Of a DNA stretch of 64,000 bases, positions 35,905 through 45,856 are shown piece by piece. Source of the stretch: Bradyrhizobium guangxiense (GTDB lineage Bacteria; Pseudomonadota; Alphaproteobacteria; Rhizobiales; Xanthobacteraceae); contig NZ_CP022220.1 of the NCBI RefSeq assembly GCF_004114915.1, positions 372,001 through 436,000 on the forward strand. Reading direction: 5' to 3'. A program made the position numbers and the translations under genes. Every line of letters starts with the position of its first letter. The stretch's first letter is position 1. The notes under the pieces were generated by a model. It saw only the letters and a list, made by a program, of their open reading frames with translations. It did no database searches and was not told the DNA's origin.

Positions 35905-36867
35905 TCAGCTGACGCGCTGGCGAACAAAGCGCCAGAGCTTGACCATGGCGAACGTCCCGACTAGCACGATCAGCCAATTGACCACCATCAGTGCGGCGCC
36001 ACGCCCAAAAGCGAGATTCTGGAACGCGGTGATGTAGGCACGTACCGAAAGAACCGAAGTGCTGTTGCCGGGCCCGCCTTGGGTTGTCCCGAAGATGATG
36101 TCGAACTGGTTGAGAGACTCGATCAGCCGAAACACCGCCGCGATCAGAATGTAGGGAGCAATCAGAGGCTGCTCGATGTGCAGAAAGGTCGCCAAGCCCT
36201 TCGCACCGTTAACGCGCGCGGCTTCTCTCACCTCTTCATTGATGCCCTGAAGGCCGGCGAAGATGATGAGTGCGAAGAAGGGCGTGTAGGTCCATACGTC
36301 GATCAGGACCAGGGAGAACATTGCGGTCACGGGATCTGAGATCCAGGCAAATCGGCCGATCCCGACAAGCGACAACAGATAATTCATGATCCCGTTTTGT
36401 GGGTCCATCATGGTCGTCCACATGAGCGCTACGCTCATCGGGGGTAGGACGAGGGGCAGGAGAATGACCGGCCGCATCACGCGGGCCAGGAAGACTTCGG
36501 TCGCGAACAGCTTGGCAAGCGCGAGACCGAAGGCTGCCTCGGCAAGGACGGCGGATCCAGAGTAGACCAGCGTCGCGCGAATGCTATTCCAGAAATCCTC
36601 TGTCTTAATCAGCGCCGCGTAATTGTTGAGGCCGATGAAGTGGACCAAGGGGCGACCGAACCTGAGGTCAGTCAACGACTGATAGACGCCGTAGAAGAAC
36701 AGAAGCAGAAATCCTACAAGTATGACGATGGCTGGCGCAATTGCTGCAATGCTCCACCAGTCAAGACGCGGCTCCTCAGCGCTCTTGATCCGCCGATCCT
36801 GTGAGGAGGCAAGTTGGCTGGCCGAAGACTGCAGCGTCACGATTGCGTCGTATCCTCGAAGTTCCAT
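35905..36867 (-). CDS. ABC transporter permease, MalF-like (CUT1)
   Basis: A 320-residue permease with six predicted helices, the first at about residues 37-60 (WSIAAIAPAIVILVGFLLLF). The EAA-type coupling loop reads INEEVREAARVNGAKGLATF. LRFGRPLVHFIGLNNYAALI is typical of sugar CUT1 permeases that begin DLR..NP..FVGLDNY. It is followed 11 bp later by the MalG-like permease and preceded by the interrupted binding protein gene. The gene is intact. Confidence 0.88.
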   Translation of the reverse strand: MELRGYDAIVTLQSSASQLASSQDRRIKSAEEPRLDWWSIAAIAPAIVILVGFLLLFFYGVYQSLTDLRFGRPLVHFIGLNNYAALIKTEDFWNSIRATLVYSGSAVLAEAAFGLALAKLFATEVFLARVMRPVILLPLVLPPMSVALMWTTMMDPQNGIMNYLLSLVGIGRFAWISDPVTAMFSLVLIDVWTYTPFFALIIFAGLQGINEEVREAARVNGAKGLATFLHIEQPLIAPYILIAAVFRLIESLNQFDIIFGTTQGGPGNSTSVLSVRAYITAFQNLAFGRGAALMVVNWLIVLVGTFAMVKLWRFVRQRVS

Positions 36868-36925
36868 ATGACTACATCTCTAATTGCAAGAAGGGGCAGC
36901 GGGTCGCCGCCGCCCCCTCGGCACT

Positions 36926-38314
36926 TCACATGGTCGATCGGATTTCGGCCGCGAGGTCTGTCAATGTCGCCTTCACGTCAGCTCCGTTGACCATTTTCTG
37001 CATGGCAACGGCCCAGGCATTCATTGCTTCGGCAAAGCCGACGCGAGCTGTAAAGGCCAGCTTTGCCCGGTCCTGCACGCTCTTGAACGTGTCGACAAAG
37101 TTGTTGAATTCAGGCTTTGCCGCGTATTCGAGCCATGCCTTGTCAGTCCAGGTCGAGGTGCGCGGAGAGTTGACGAGCTTGCCGGCCACGGCACCGTTGA
37201 GCTTCACTTGCTTCGAAGTCGCCCATTGGATGAAGAGCCACGCAGCTCCCTTCTTTTGCGATGCCGCATTCATCGCCAAAGACCAGATCCAGATGTTGGA
37301 TTCGAAGTTTTTGGCATTCGGAGCACGCAAGGGCGGCGCAAATGCTATTTTGCCTGAGGCTGGCTTGCCGGCAACGTCGTTCCAAAAGCCAAACATGTTG
37401 GAATCGATCGCCATGGCTGTGCGGCCGGAATTGATGCCTTCGACCACCTGGTACCAATTGTCGTTAGCAAAGGAGGGCGCCGCGCACTTCTTGATCATGT
37501 CCACATAGTCCTTGTGGAAAGCGATCGACTCGGGTGAGTCGAGGCCGGTGTCGAGCTTACCGTCCTTGACGGTGAAATCGTGCACCCCGTAGGACCTGGC
37601 GATCGAGATTGCGGCCGTGTGGATGCTGCTCCAGAACCGCACACCGCGGACGCCAAGGGGCGTAATCGTCGGATCGGCAGCCTTCAGCTTTTCGCATGCC
37701 GCGGACATCTCCGGCGGGGTCGTAGGGACCTTGATGCCATACTTGTCGAGGATGTCCTTCCGTTAGAACAGTTGGATATTCTCGAAGCCATGCGGAATGG
37801 CCCACACCTGCCCGCTTCCCGGCTCGATCTGGCCTTCCTTGACCTTCCAAGTCAGCGCATCTCGTAGTGCTGGGAAGAAATCCTTGTAATCGTAGCCGGC
37901 CGCCGTAAGTTTCGGATCGTTCAGATAGCGGTCGAGGGGCTCAAGCAATTGACCGGGCGCAAGATCCCAAGCCGGTTGAATGCCCGTACCGACAACGTCC
38001 CAGCTTGGTGATTTGGTGCTGAGCTGGATCGTCAACTTATTCCAATACGCATCGTCCGGATAAAGCTCCGGCGTCACCTTGATGCCGGTAAGCTTCTCGA
38101 ATTCCGGCAGCTGGGCTGCAACCGCATCGGCATATGGATGAATATCGGAGGCCCAGACGATCGACTCGCCTTCGAACTGGCGCCAATTGATGTCGTCTGC
38201 CTTGGCGTGGGTAAGCGCCATGGCCGTTCCGGCCAAAAGCGTGGAGCAGATAAGGGTAGCTTTCCTAGCAAAATTTGCTGAACGGTCCGGACAAGCAGCG
38301 TACTTCCTTGGCAT
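36926..38314 (-). pseudogene. Extracellular solute-binding protein, CUT1 type, nonsense mutation
   Basis: A periplasmic binding protein gene of 462 codons that is in one frame throughout but carries a single internal TAA (37763-37765; reading NIQLF-stop-RKDILDKYG, where a Tyr codon would fit). The ATG at 38314 (MPRKYAACPD) has GGAGGGG 5 bp upstream and is followed by a signal peptide (ATLICSTLLAGTAMALTHAKA). The first part has ESIVWASDIHPYADAVAAQLPEFEKLTGIKV, typical of sugar-binding proteins, and the second ends AWAVAMQKMVNGADVKATLTDLAAEI. It heads the leftward operon. Without it the transporter should not work, unless the stop is read through. Confidence 0.85.
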
Positions 38315-39039
38315 GATTCCCCTCCGGTGAGCTCTTTGGCCCGTAAACCTCGTGCCCCCTCCTCTTCGAGAGGCCGCAGTGTCGGCAAGGCTAGCGCCCG
38401 CTGTTCCGTCGTAAGCGGTTTTCCGAACTCTCTTTGGGTAAGATTGGGTAACGTCGAACAATCGGTAGTTCAGAAAGTGATCCGCGGATCGCGTCAGGCG
38501 TACTCAAGCCACGTTGTCTACCAATTTGCTGGACTGGCAGCAGTCATCCTCAAGGATCAATTAGCAAACTTATGACGCTGACGCCTCGTAGCTTCGGCAG
38601 TCAAACGACAGTCGATTGTCCTGGGATGTGGCGGCTCCGAAATCTCTTGTGCACGCGCCGGTTAGCGAGGTTCACAATGACCGTTCTCGAGTGCGCGATA
38701 GGGCAAAGGTTTCAATCCTCCACTGCAGTACTTCACACGGTTTTCCGTCTTCCGTACCGTTCCTCCGAATGCGCCGAGACGGCTTTAAGCTGCAAGAACC
38801 GTCATCAGGAATCTCCGGACCTCTGTCTTCAGCCGCGCGCTGTCGTTGGACAGCATCTGCGCGTAGGTGAGCAGTTAACTCGAAGCCGAGCCGGTCTCCG
38901 TTGCGCGGCGCTTCACGTCGGCTATGCTCGAAGCCACTCGGCGGGCCCCGTGTGTGCCTCCTGGATATTGGAGGAGATCTCTTGCGTAACAGCTCCTTGT
39001 TCGTCAACCGCGCACAAGATCGCCGACCAAGAACTAAGT
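38315..39039. other. Promoter region of the CUT1 operon, no gene seen
   Basis: About 725 bp between the binding protein start and the stop of the ribose-type permease. Open frames on the plus strand (38327-38575, 38572-39156) lack family matches. It should contain the promoter of the leftward operon. No clear repeats or known boxes were recognised. Confidence 0.4.
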
Positions 39040-40074
39040 TCAACGGCGGCGTGGGCCAAGCGTGTAACTCATCAGCAACGCGACCACGAGCAGCACTCCC
39101 TGAACGAAGCTTTGCGCGTAGTACGGGAAATTGAACATTGTCAGTCCGTTGATTAGTGTGGCGACGAAGACCGCGCCAACCAGCGTACCGACGGCATTCG
39201 CTTTGTTGGCGCCAAGCACGGCATATCCCACGAGCGCGGCGGACACGGCCTGCAGCAAGTACGCGTCGCCCACATTGACGTCGCCCCGGTTGGAGCGGGC
39301 CGCTAACATGACTCCGGCGATTGCTGCCAACGCGCCGGAGATCAGGTATGCCGCCATGCGATAACGCGCCACGCGGATGCCGGCCGCCGCGGCTGCGATC
39401 GGATTGCCCCCAACGGCGTAGAAGGCCCGCCCCCACCGCGTGTAATTGAGCAGCACAATGACGACGATGAATATCAGACCTGCGACCACGACTGACGCTG
39501 GGATACCGAACAGCCGCCCACCACCTAGCCAGCCGAATAGCGGCGAGAACTTGCCCGGAGCGACATTGCCGTTGAACGACATACCCTCCGCGATCGACTG
39601 GCCCGAGACGCCGAGCAAGGTCAACCCGTTGATGAGGAACAAGCCGGAGAGCGTTGCCACCAGATCGGGGATGCGGGCGTAGACAATGAGAAAAGTGTTG
39701 AATAGGCCGACCGCGACGCCCGCCGCCACGGCGATCAGAATCGCTGGGGCGCCACCGAGGTCGCCGATCACCATCGCCGCGGTTGCTGCCATCACCGCAA
39801 GCGACATCGACGCTCCTACGGACAGGTCGAATCCGCCGACCGTCATCGAAACCGTGGCGCCAAGCCCGATCACCGCGACCACCGAGGCCGCTTGCAGGAT
39901 AAACATTGCATTGGCGAACGTGCGGAAGAACGGCTGCTGCCAGGAGAAGAACAGAATCATCAGCACCAGAACGGCCAAAAGCCCGTAGCGGTAGATGAAG
40001 ACTTTCAGCTTTTCCGCGCTGCCGCGGGTGGATCCAGGCTCGGCCGGCTGCGCGAGCGAGTTTTGGATTGTCAT
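39040..40074 (-). CDS. ABC transporter permease, RbsC type (CUT2)
   Basis: A 344-residue inner-membrane permease of the ribose/inositol group with about 9-10 hydrophobic segments. ATVSMTVGGFDLSVGASMSLA and NTFLIVYARIPDLVATLSGLFL are the usual conserved blocks, as is GRAFYAVGGNPIAAAAAGI, which is the coupling loop seen in RbsC. It overlaps the upstream ATPase stop by 4 bp. With the ATPase and binding protein it makes a complete importer, encoded next to the second hydroxylase, and so is the best candidate to bring in the module's substrate. Confidence 0.9.
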   Translation of the reverse strand: MTIQNSLAQPAEPGSTRGSAEKLKVFIYRYGLLAVLVLMILFFSWQQPFFRTFANAMFILQAASVVAVIGLGATVSMTVGGFDLSVGASMSLAVMAATAAMVIGDLGGAPAILIAVAAGVAVGLFNTFLIVYARIPDLVATLSGLFLINGLTLLGVSGQSIAEGMSFNGNVAPGKFSPLFGWLGGGRLFGIPASVVVAGLIFIVVIVLLNYTRWGRAFYAVGGNPIAAAAAGIRVARYRMAAYLISGALAAIAGVMLAARSNRGDVNVGDAYLLQAVSAALVGYAVLGANKANAVGTLVGAVFVATLINGLTMFNFPYYAQSFVQGVLLVVALLMSYTLGPRRR

Positions 40075-41609
40075 TGAAGGGTGCCCCCACTTACGCCTTG
40101 CCGAGCTGCACCGGTCCGGCTCATGATTTCAGAAAGCTCTTCGGAGCTGAGCGCATCCGCCATAACTTCGCCCGCGATCGCTCCTTCGACCATAATGAGT
40201 ACGCGGTCGGCGACCTCCACCACTTCCTCAGGGTCCGACGACGAGACTACGACCGAGTTGTACTCCGAGAAAGCCCGCAGCGCGTCCGAGATGATGCCGC
40301 GCGCTCCGATGTCGATTCCCCGGAACGGTTCGTCAAGAATTAGAAGTGACCAGCCGTGCTTGAGCCAGCGGCCGACTAACAGCTTCTGCTGATTGCCTCC
40401 CGACAGCGCCTCGATGGGGGCATCCCAGCCGGGACACTTGACGTTGTAGTCACGGATGATATCCTGGGTGAATGCCACTTCTTTATGTAGGTCGATGAAG
40501 CCATAGCGGCTGAAGAATCCCATTGCGCCGATCGAGCAATGCTTCGCCAGGCCCTCGCCAGGGAAGATCGATTGCTTCGCGCGCTCCTCCGGCACCATCG
40601 CCACGCCCCTCGTCAGCGCATCGGCTGCGTCGCGCGGCTTGAAGGGCCGATCGTTGAGCAGCATCTTGCCCGAAACCAGCGGCATAGCACCGTAAATCTG
40701 TTCCAGAAGCTCGGTCTTCCCGGCGCCAACGAGCCCGGTGATACCGATCACCTCGCCCTTGCGGAACGTCAGGTCGACGGGCACCGCATCGGGCCGCACA
40801 CGCAAGCCGCGTCCGACAAACACCGGCACCTGGTCCGAGCGGCGGATGACATGTTTCGCCGACAAGATCAGATCGCCGAGAATTGATGTCGCTATCGCAT
40901 TCGTATCGAGCGGTGACTGGTGCTCGGAAACGATCTGACCATTGCGCAAAACGACTGCGCGGTTGCATAGTTGCTGGCTCTCGCTCATGCGGTGCGAGAC
41001 GTAAAGCACCGCGATACCGCGCCGCTTGAGGTCCGCCACCGCCTCGAACAATTTTTCCGCTTCACGCGCCGACAGCGTCGAAGTCGGCTCGTCGAGGATC
41101 AACAGCTTAGGGTTCTTCACTAGGGCGCGCGCGATCGCCACCTCCTGCCGACCGCTCGCTGACAGTTCCTCCACCGGAGCTTCCAGCGGTAGCTTGAGGC
41201 CCAACTTCTGCTGCACCTGCTGCGCGCGGTCCATGACGCTGCGGCGGTTGAGAAAGAAGGGCGAGTCGGCGGTCGAGAGATCGTCGAGCAGCAAATTTTC
41301 TGCCACTGTCATGCCGAACACCACGGCATCGTCGATGTTCTGGTGAACGGTCGCGATGCCGCAGTCACGCGCTTCGGTCGGCGAGCGGATTTCGGTCCGC
41401 TCGCCCTCGATCAGGATTTCGCCGGACGTGCGCAGGAAATTGCCGGAGAGCACTTTGATGAGCGTGGACTTGCCGGCGCCGTTGGCACCGAGCAGACCCA
41501 GCGTCTCGCCCGGCATAATCGAGAAGCTCACACCCTTTAGCGCTTGCGTGGCACCGAAGCGCTTGGTGATGTTGCGGAACTCGACGAGGGCTCTCGTTCG
41601 CTCGGACAT
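40071..41609 (-). CDS. ABC transporter ATP-binding protein, RbsA type (tandem ATPase)
   Basis: A 512-residue protein with two fused nucleotide-binding domains. The first has Walker A GANGAGKSTLIKVLSG, signature SASGRQEVAIARALV and Walker B LLILDEPTSTLS. The second has the degenerate Walker A GLVGAGKTELLEQIYG, signature LSGGNQQKLLVGRWL and Walker B LLILDEPFRGIDIG. The ATG at 41609 (MSERTRALVEF) has GGAGG 7 bp upstream and gives normal RbsA length; a start at 41651 would overlap the binding protein gene. It lies between that gene and the permease. Confidence 0.9.
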   Translation of the reverse strand: MSERTRALVEFRNITKRFGATQALKGVSFSIMPGETLGLLGANGAGKSTLIKVLSGNFLRTSGEILIEGERTEIRSPTEARDCGIATVHQNIDDAVVFGMTVAENLLLDDLSTADSPFFLNRRSVMDRAQQVQQKLGLKLPLEAPVEELSASGRQEVAIARALVKNPKLLILDEPTSTLSAREAEKLFEAVADLKRRGIAVLYVSHRMSESQQLCNRAVVLRNGQIVSEHQSPLDTNAIATSILGDLILSAKHVIRRSDQVPVFVGRGLRVRPDAVPVDLTFRKGEVIGITGLVGAGKTELLEQIYGAMPLVSGKMLLNDRPFKPRDAADALTRGVAMVPEERAKQSIFPGEGLAKHCSIGAMGFFSRYGFIDLHKEVAFTQDIIRDYNVKCPGWDAPIEALSGGNQQKLLVGRWLKHGWSLLILDEPFRGIDIGARGIISDALRAFSEYNSVVVSSSDPEEVVEVADRVLIMVEGAIAGEVMADALSSEELSEIMSRTGAARQGVSGGTLQ

Positions 41610-41647
41610 AGGGCAACCTCCAGCGAGGCTTTCCTGCGTGGACCGAT

Positions 41648-42739
41648 TCATTTCATCTTATCCATCCAAGGGGCCTTCGCCACGTCCGGCGTCTTCAGAT
41701 CCGGAAAGACCGCACCAAGCTGTTCGATGTTCTCGACTTTGTTCGTGCGCAGCTCTTCCTGAGTGATAACCAGCGGCGGCACGCTCAGCGTGTTGCCGAT
41801 GAGGTCGCCGGCAATCCTGGCCGCGGCCACCCGCAGTACGACCGAGCCGACATTGGACTGGTTGGTGGTAGCCGTGACCACCCAAGGACTGTGTGGCTTC
41901 GTCATTACCGCGATGTCGGCAGTTGAGATGTCCATGCCATAGGTCTTAACCTTGTCCGCCAGACCGAGTTCGCTGATCGCTAGCGATGCGCCTTTGGTGA
42001 ACTCATCATACGGCGCGACAATCGCCTTGACGTTTGGATGGGCAGTCAGCGCTGCCTTGGCCTGATCGGCCGTCTGGGCGGCAGTGTTGGCGTTGACGAC
42101 GCCGATCGTCGCTACCGTATTGACGCCAGGGTTGGCCCTCAAGAATTCCTTCCAGACTTCGTTGCGCAGATCGAGCGCCTGATAGCCTGGCACATAGACA
42201 TAGATGACGTCAGCCTTTGCACCGTCGCCGCCGATATGGGCCTTCAGAGCACCAAGGATGCCGGTCATCATCAGCTTGTCGCCCTGATCAACGGTGATGA
42301 CCTTGTCCGACGGCTCGACCGAAACGTAGTAGGTCACGACAGGAATATTGGCGTCAGCGGCCGCCTTGATGCCGTCGCGCAGACTATCACCAAATCCCCA
42401 ACCAATGACGATGGCATCCGGCTGAGTGGCTACGGCCTGCTGCAGCATCAGCGCCTGCTTCGCATTGTCGCCGTCGGCGTTGTAGACCGTCAGCTTGACG
42501 CCGAGCTTCTTCGCTTCAGCCTCAACGCCGGCAATCCACTCCTGATACACGTCGCCAGTGTTGAGCTGGCGGACAACCGCGATCTTAACCGCGTGATTCT
42601 TAAACTTTTGCGGTACCTCGGCGTGCGCGTCCGACTTAACTCGAATCGGAGTGGGCCCGTCTGCGAACGCTACACTTGTAAGGGCGATCCCCGCGACGCC
42701 TGCGAGAAATGCGCGACGAACAATCCTTGCCACAATCAT
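41648..42739 (-). CDS. Sugar ABC transporter substrate-binding protein, RbsB/MocB-like
   Basis: A 363-residue periplasmic binding protein of the type I (ribose) fold. It has a clear signal peptide (RRAFLAGVAGIALTSVAFADG). VKIAVVRQLNTGDVYQEWIAGVEAEAKKLG is the first strand-helix of the fold, NADGDNAKQALMLQQAVATQPDAIVIGWG the second, and NVKAIVAPYDEFTKGA and YGMDIS lie in the hinge and ligand region. MocB of rhizopine catabolism is a member of this same family, but this gene is not shown to be MocB. It heads the importer and follows the second hydroxylase gene by ~95 bp on the same strand. Confidence 0.87.
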   Translation of the reverse strand: MIVARIVRRAFLAGVAGIALTSVAFADGPTPIRVKSDAHAEVPQKFKNHAVKIAVVRQLNTGDVYQEWIAGVEAEAKKLGVKLTVYNADGDNAKQALMLQQAVATQPDAIVIGWGFGDSLRDGIKAAADANIPVVTYYVSVEPSDKVITVDQGDKLMMTGILGALKAHIGGDGAKADVIYVYVPGYQALDLRNEVWKEFLRANPGVNTVATIGVVNANTAAQTADQAKAALTAHPNVKAIVAPYDEFTKGASLAISELGLADKVKTYGMDISTADIAVMTKPHSPWVVTATTNQSNVGSVVLRVAAARIAGDLIGNTLSVPPLVITQEELRTNKVENIEQLGAVFPDLKTPDVAKAPWMDKMK

Positions 42740-42833
42740 AACGTTTCCCCTTTGCTGACGTGGTGCTTGGCCGCGGAGTTCTCCGTGCGGCTTGAGTTCT
42801 TCAATAGGATTCTAGGGTACGTTGAGCACCCAG

Positions 42834-43847
42834 TCAGGCTCGAGCGTCCTTCTTGGCATAAGCTTCAGCACGCCGTTCCATACGAAGCTTTAGACGCTCA
42901 TCGGCTTCAGGGCTGCCGTCGTGAAAGCTGCCAAACCACTTGTCTAGTGGGACCGCCCCATCAGCGTAATTCACCTCGAAAAGCTTGTGGTGAAGATAAT
43001 GAGCGTAGACTCCAGATGGGACGGTGCGCTCGCCCCCCAGCTCGGTTCGATCGAAACCGGTATGGGCAATTGCTGGAGCGAGGCCCGCGCGCATCACCAT
43101 GGCAAGCATATGTATTGGATGTGAATTGAAGACAGCGATCAACACGATGACAGAAAAATACAGGATGTGTTCGACCGGGTGCATCGCTAATCCCGACCAG
43201 GGAAGCACGTTCGTATTATTGTGGTGCAATGAATGAACGTACTTGTAGAGGAGACGAGTATGAAGCAGGCGGTGAACCGCGTAAAAGTGGACCTCATGAA
43301 TGAATGGGACGAGTAACAGCAGGACGATGAACCATATTGGGTTGTCTGACAAGGTGATGAGAGGCACGTAGCCGTTGGCATAAAGATAAAACGCCGCGAC
43401 CTGATATGCTGTAAAGACCGGAACGCCGCTCGTTATCGTCCAGAAAATATTGTCCAAAGCCTGTTTGCCGAAGACGAAAACAGTAGCTCTGGCCGTGGGC
43501 CAACGCGGGTTGTACTTAAAGCGCGTCTCCTGCCGTCGCAAAACGTAGAGCCAAGAGTGCCAGGCGCCATACCAAAGGACGACGATGGCATAGTTGAGGA
43601 GAACGAGATAAAGTCCCCAGCCGATCTCGAGTGTCTTCATTTGTTCAAGAGACGGCGCAAGAAAGAGCCAATAACCGATCCCGAACACGATAAGCAGCAG
43701 GTTCCAAGGCAAAAAGTACCCTGGCAACCACTTTATCACCGCCATAGGTTTCGGAGGCAACGTGAACAACGGCCCATAACTGATGAGCTCCTTAGGCGCG
43801 TAGTGACCAAACTCGTCGCGACGGCCGAATTTAGTTTCCTCCATCAT
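42834..43847 (-). CDS. Sterol desaturase/fatty acid hydroxylase family di-iron membrane enzyme (copy 2)
   Basis: A 337-residue homologue of the enzyme at 3340, collinear over its whole length. The His boxes are HFYAVHRLLH, HSLHHNN and HYLHHKLFE. Shared blocks are IKWLPGYFLPWN, FKYNPRWP, GLAMHPVEHILYFS and WFGSFHDGSPEADERL. The start follows AGGAGGAAG by a few bases. It is the first gene before the RbsB/RbsA/RbsC importer, so oxygenation and uptake are likely co-regulated. Its electron-transfer partners are the genes at 45857, 48428 and 48781 across an IS3 remnant. An O-demethylation or hydroxylation of the imported compound is a reasonable guess. Confidence 0.82.
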   Translation of the reverse strand: MMEETKFGRRDEFGHYAPKELISYGPLFTLPPKPMAVIKWLPGYFLPWNLLLIVFGIGYWLFLAPSLEQMKTLEIGWGLYLVLLNYAIVVLWYGAWHSWLYVLRRQETRFKYNPRWPTARATVFVFGKQALDNIFWTITSGVPVFTAYQVAAFYLYANGYVPLITLSDNPIWFIVLLLLVPFIHEVHFYAVHRLLHTRLLYKYVHSLHHNNTNVLPWSGLAMHPVEHILYFSVIVLIAVFNSHPIHMLAMVMRAGLAPAIAHTGFDRTELGGERTVPSGVYAHYLHHKLFEVNYADGAVPLDKWFGSFHDGSPEADERLKLRMERRAEAYAKKDARA

Positions 43848-44431
43848 CGCTTCCTCCTGGCGCGCAATCCACCCCTATATTTTCTTCAGTATATGGCAGA
43901 GCGTTGGATGGCTCGATGGTTAGGTTGATTGAAATCCATCAAAATGTCGAGCTACGGCTTACTGCATTGTCGCCACGGCCGCTAAACGCTCGTCATTGTA
44001 CGGCTCGTTTGCTCCCCTGCACGCTACGTATAGCGGTCGAGAGTATAGATTGCAGATCGGCAACTGATGCAACTTAGCGTGCTCGCTATCGAAACACCGG
44101 TACACCAGACATCACTGCCTTTCGAACCGCGATGCAGCATCTGAGCGGCCACAACGGATTGCGCCGGGCGCCACTTCGAGGTGAACGACTTCGCCGCGAA
44201 CCGGTCGCTCGCGTTATTAGCAGCGAACCGTTGTACGCTGAGGGCTGCGCCACCGGCGACGAACTTTGGCGTCTTGCTCACAACGGACCACACGACCTTC
44301 ACCGCCGCGGCCGAACTCTTCGCCAACTTCGACCACGGCGCCGCAATGTTCGCGTTGTGTCCGTCGTCAGATAATTTGAGACCGCTCATGCATTTCGAGA
44401 AGGGAGGCTCCGGATCATCTTGGGCTAGAGG
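43848..44431. other. Intergenic region between hydroxylase 2 and IS3 remnant
   Basis: About 580 bp with the promoter of the leftward hydroxylase/importer operon in the first part. Overlapping open frames at 44024-44389 (-) and 44181-44435 (+) have no recognisable family. No NifA site or sigma-54 promoter was found. Confidence 0.4.
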
Positions 44432-45690
44432 TTAAGCTGCCTGCAGTCGATGCCGCAAGCGACGGATTGCGATGGTCTCGCGCTTGATGCGCTCAGCAAG
44501 ATGCGGTTCTTCAAGGTCTGATGCCAGTGCCCTGGGTCTGGCGATGATTGGCGCACCGCGCACAGGCCGTATGTCCTTGCCCTTGAGCCAGGTGGCCAGA
44601 TCATCCGCGACGTAACTTGATCCGTTGTCGCTGAGAAGCCGTGACCGCTGCTTTATATTGATGTACTCCAGGCCTGAGGCGACAAGCGCCCGGTCGAGCG
44701 TGGCCGTAACGTCGGAGGCGCACATGGTTGGGCTCATCCTCAACGCCACGATATAACGCGAGAAGTCAGCGAGCACAGTGAACAGATAATACCAGCCCCA
44801 GCCGGTGATCTTGAGGTAGGCGAAGTCAGTCTGACAGAGCTGGTTGATCGCCGTGGTCTTGTCCTTGAACTCGTTGGCCGTCTTGATCACCTCATAGGCG
44901 GGGCTGGTGATCAGGTCGTGCGCCTTCAGCAGCCGATAGACCCAGCGCCTCGGAGACTAAGTACTTTCTGTCATCGGTGAAGCGCACCGCCAGCTCGCGC
45001 GGCGACAGCTCGGGAATCTCCAGCGCCAGATCGATGATCTGACCGCGGACTTCGTCAGGAACCCGATTCCAGACCATGTCCGACTTCGAGCGATACTCAG
45101 CCAGTACCTCAACGCCAACCGCACGGTAGCGATCGTACCACCGATAAAATGCGGCTCGCGGGATGCCGAGCTTCTCGAGCGTGCGTCTGGCACGCAGATG
45201 GTGATTGCTCGACCAGCGCGATGATCTCGGCCTTCGCGAACGCAGGATACCTCATGCCTCGTCCTCCCCAGCCGCGCTCAACTCTTTTTTGTAAGCGGTT
45301 CTCCAGGGTACGATCGGCGACCACCTCCTTCAATTCGGAGGCTTCACGACGAAGATCCTTGACCTCGCCGGACGTGGCTGAGCGGGCAGTGTCGCCCCCC
45401 AAGGCGGCGTTTGCCAGCCTCAAGGAACTCCTTGGACCGGCCATAATACATCGAGGCCACACAGCTCGGAGATATTCTCCTCGTCGCGCAAATCCTTCCA
45501 ACACGATACGGATATTCTTTTCCGCTGAATACTGCCGAGGTGCCTGGCGTCGGTTGTCCTTCAGCACTTGTTCTGCCGGGGCTTTGTCCGGCCCGGATTT
45601 CTGCTTCAACTTCGCTCCGTACGGCAACGATGAACCAGAAATCCTCCTTCGTGAAGTCCTGGTCTCAGAGGCGCTGACGGCGAACACGCC
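44432..45690 (-). mobile_element. Decayed IS3-family element
   Basis: Pieces of OrfA and OrfB of an IS3-family transposase lie in several frames. From right to left: OrfA-like AEQVLKDNRRQAPRQYSAEKNIRIVLEGF and VKDLRREASELKEVVADRTLENRL (45109-45690), then OrfB parts RYPAFAKAEIIALVEQS, NRVPDEVRGQIIDLALEIPELSPRELAVRF (44892-45077), and the catalytic region TDFAYLKITGWGWYYLFTVLADFSRYIVA and DNGSSYVADDLATWLKG (44432-44890). Several frameshifts make it inactive. The element separates hydroxylase 2 from its likely partner genes, and its ends were not mapped. Confidence 0.82.
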
Positions 45691-45856
45691 ACACTACATG
45701 GCGTTGATCCTACGCCGGCAGGCCGCCGACTCGGGGCGCCCCGCACACGAGCGAGTCTACGAATCGTAAACATGATGGAAAAACATCAGGTTCAGAATAG
45801 CCTAAATCAGATGTCGGCGACTAACCTCCAAGCTCGCACAGTTCGGACTTGATGTG

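Noticed and set aside
38672..40090. A 472-codon leftward open frame overlapping the RbsC-type permease.
   Set aside because: It is a high-GC shadow frame; the permease in the other frame has clear family motifs, membrane segments and operon overlaps.
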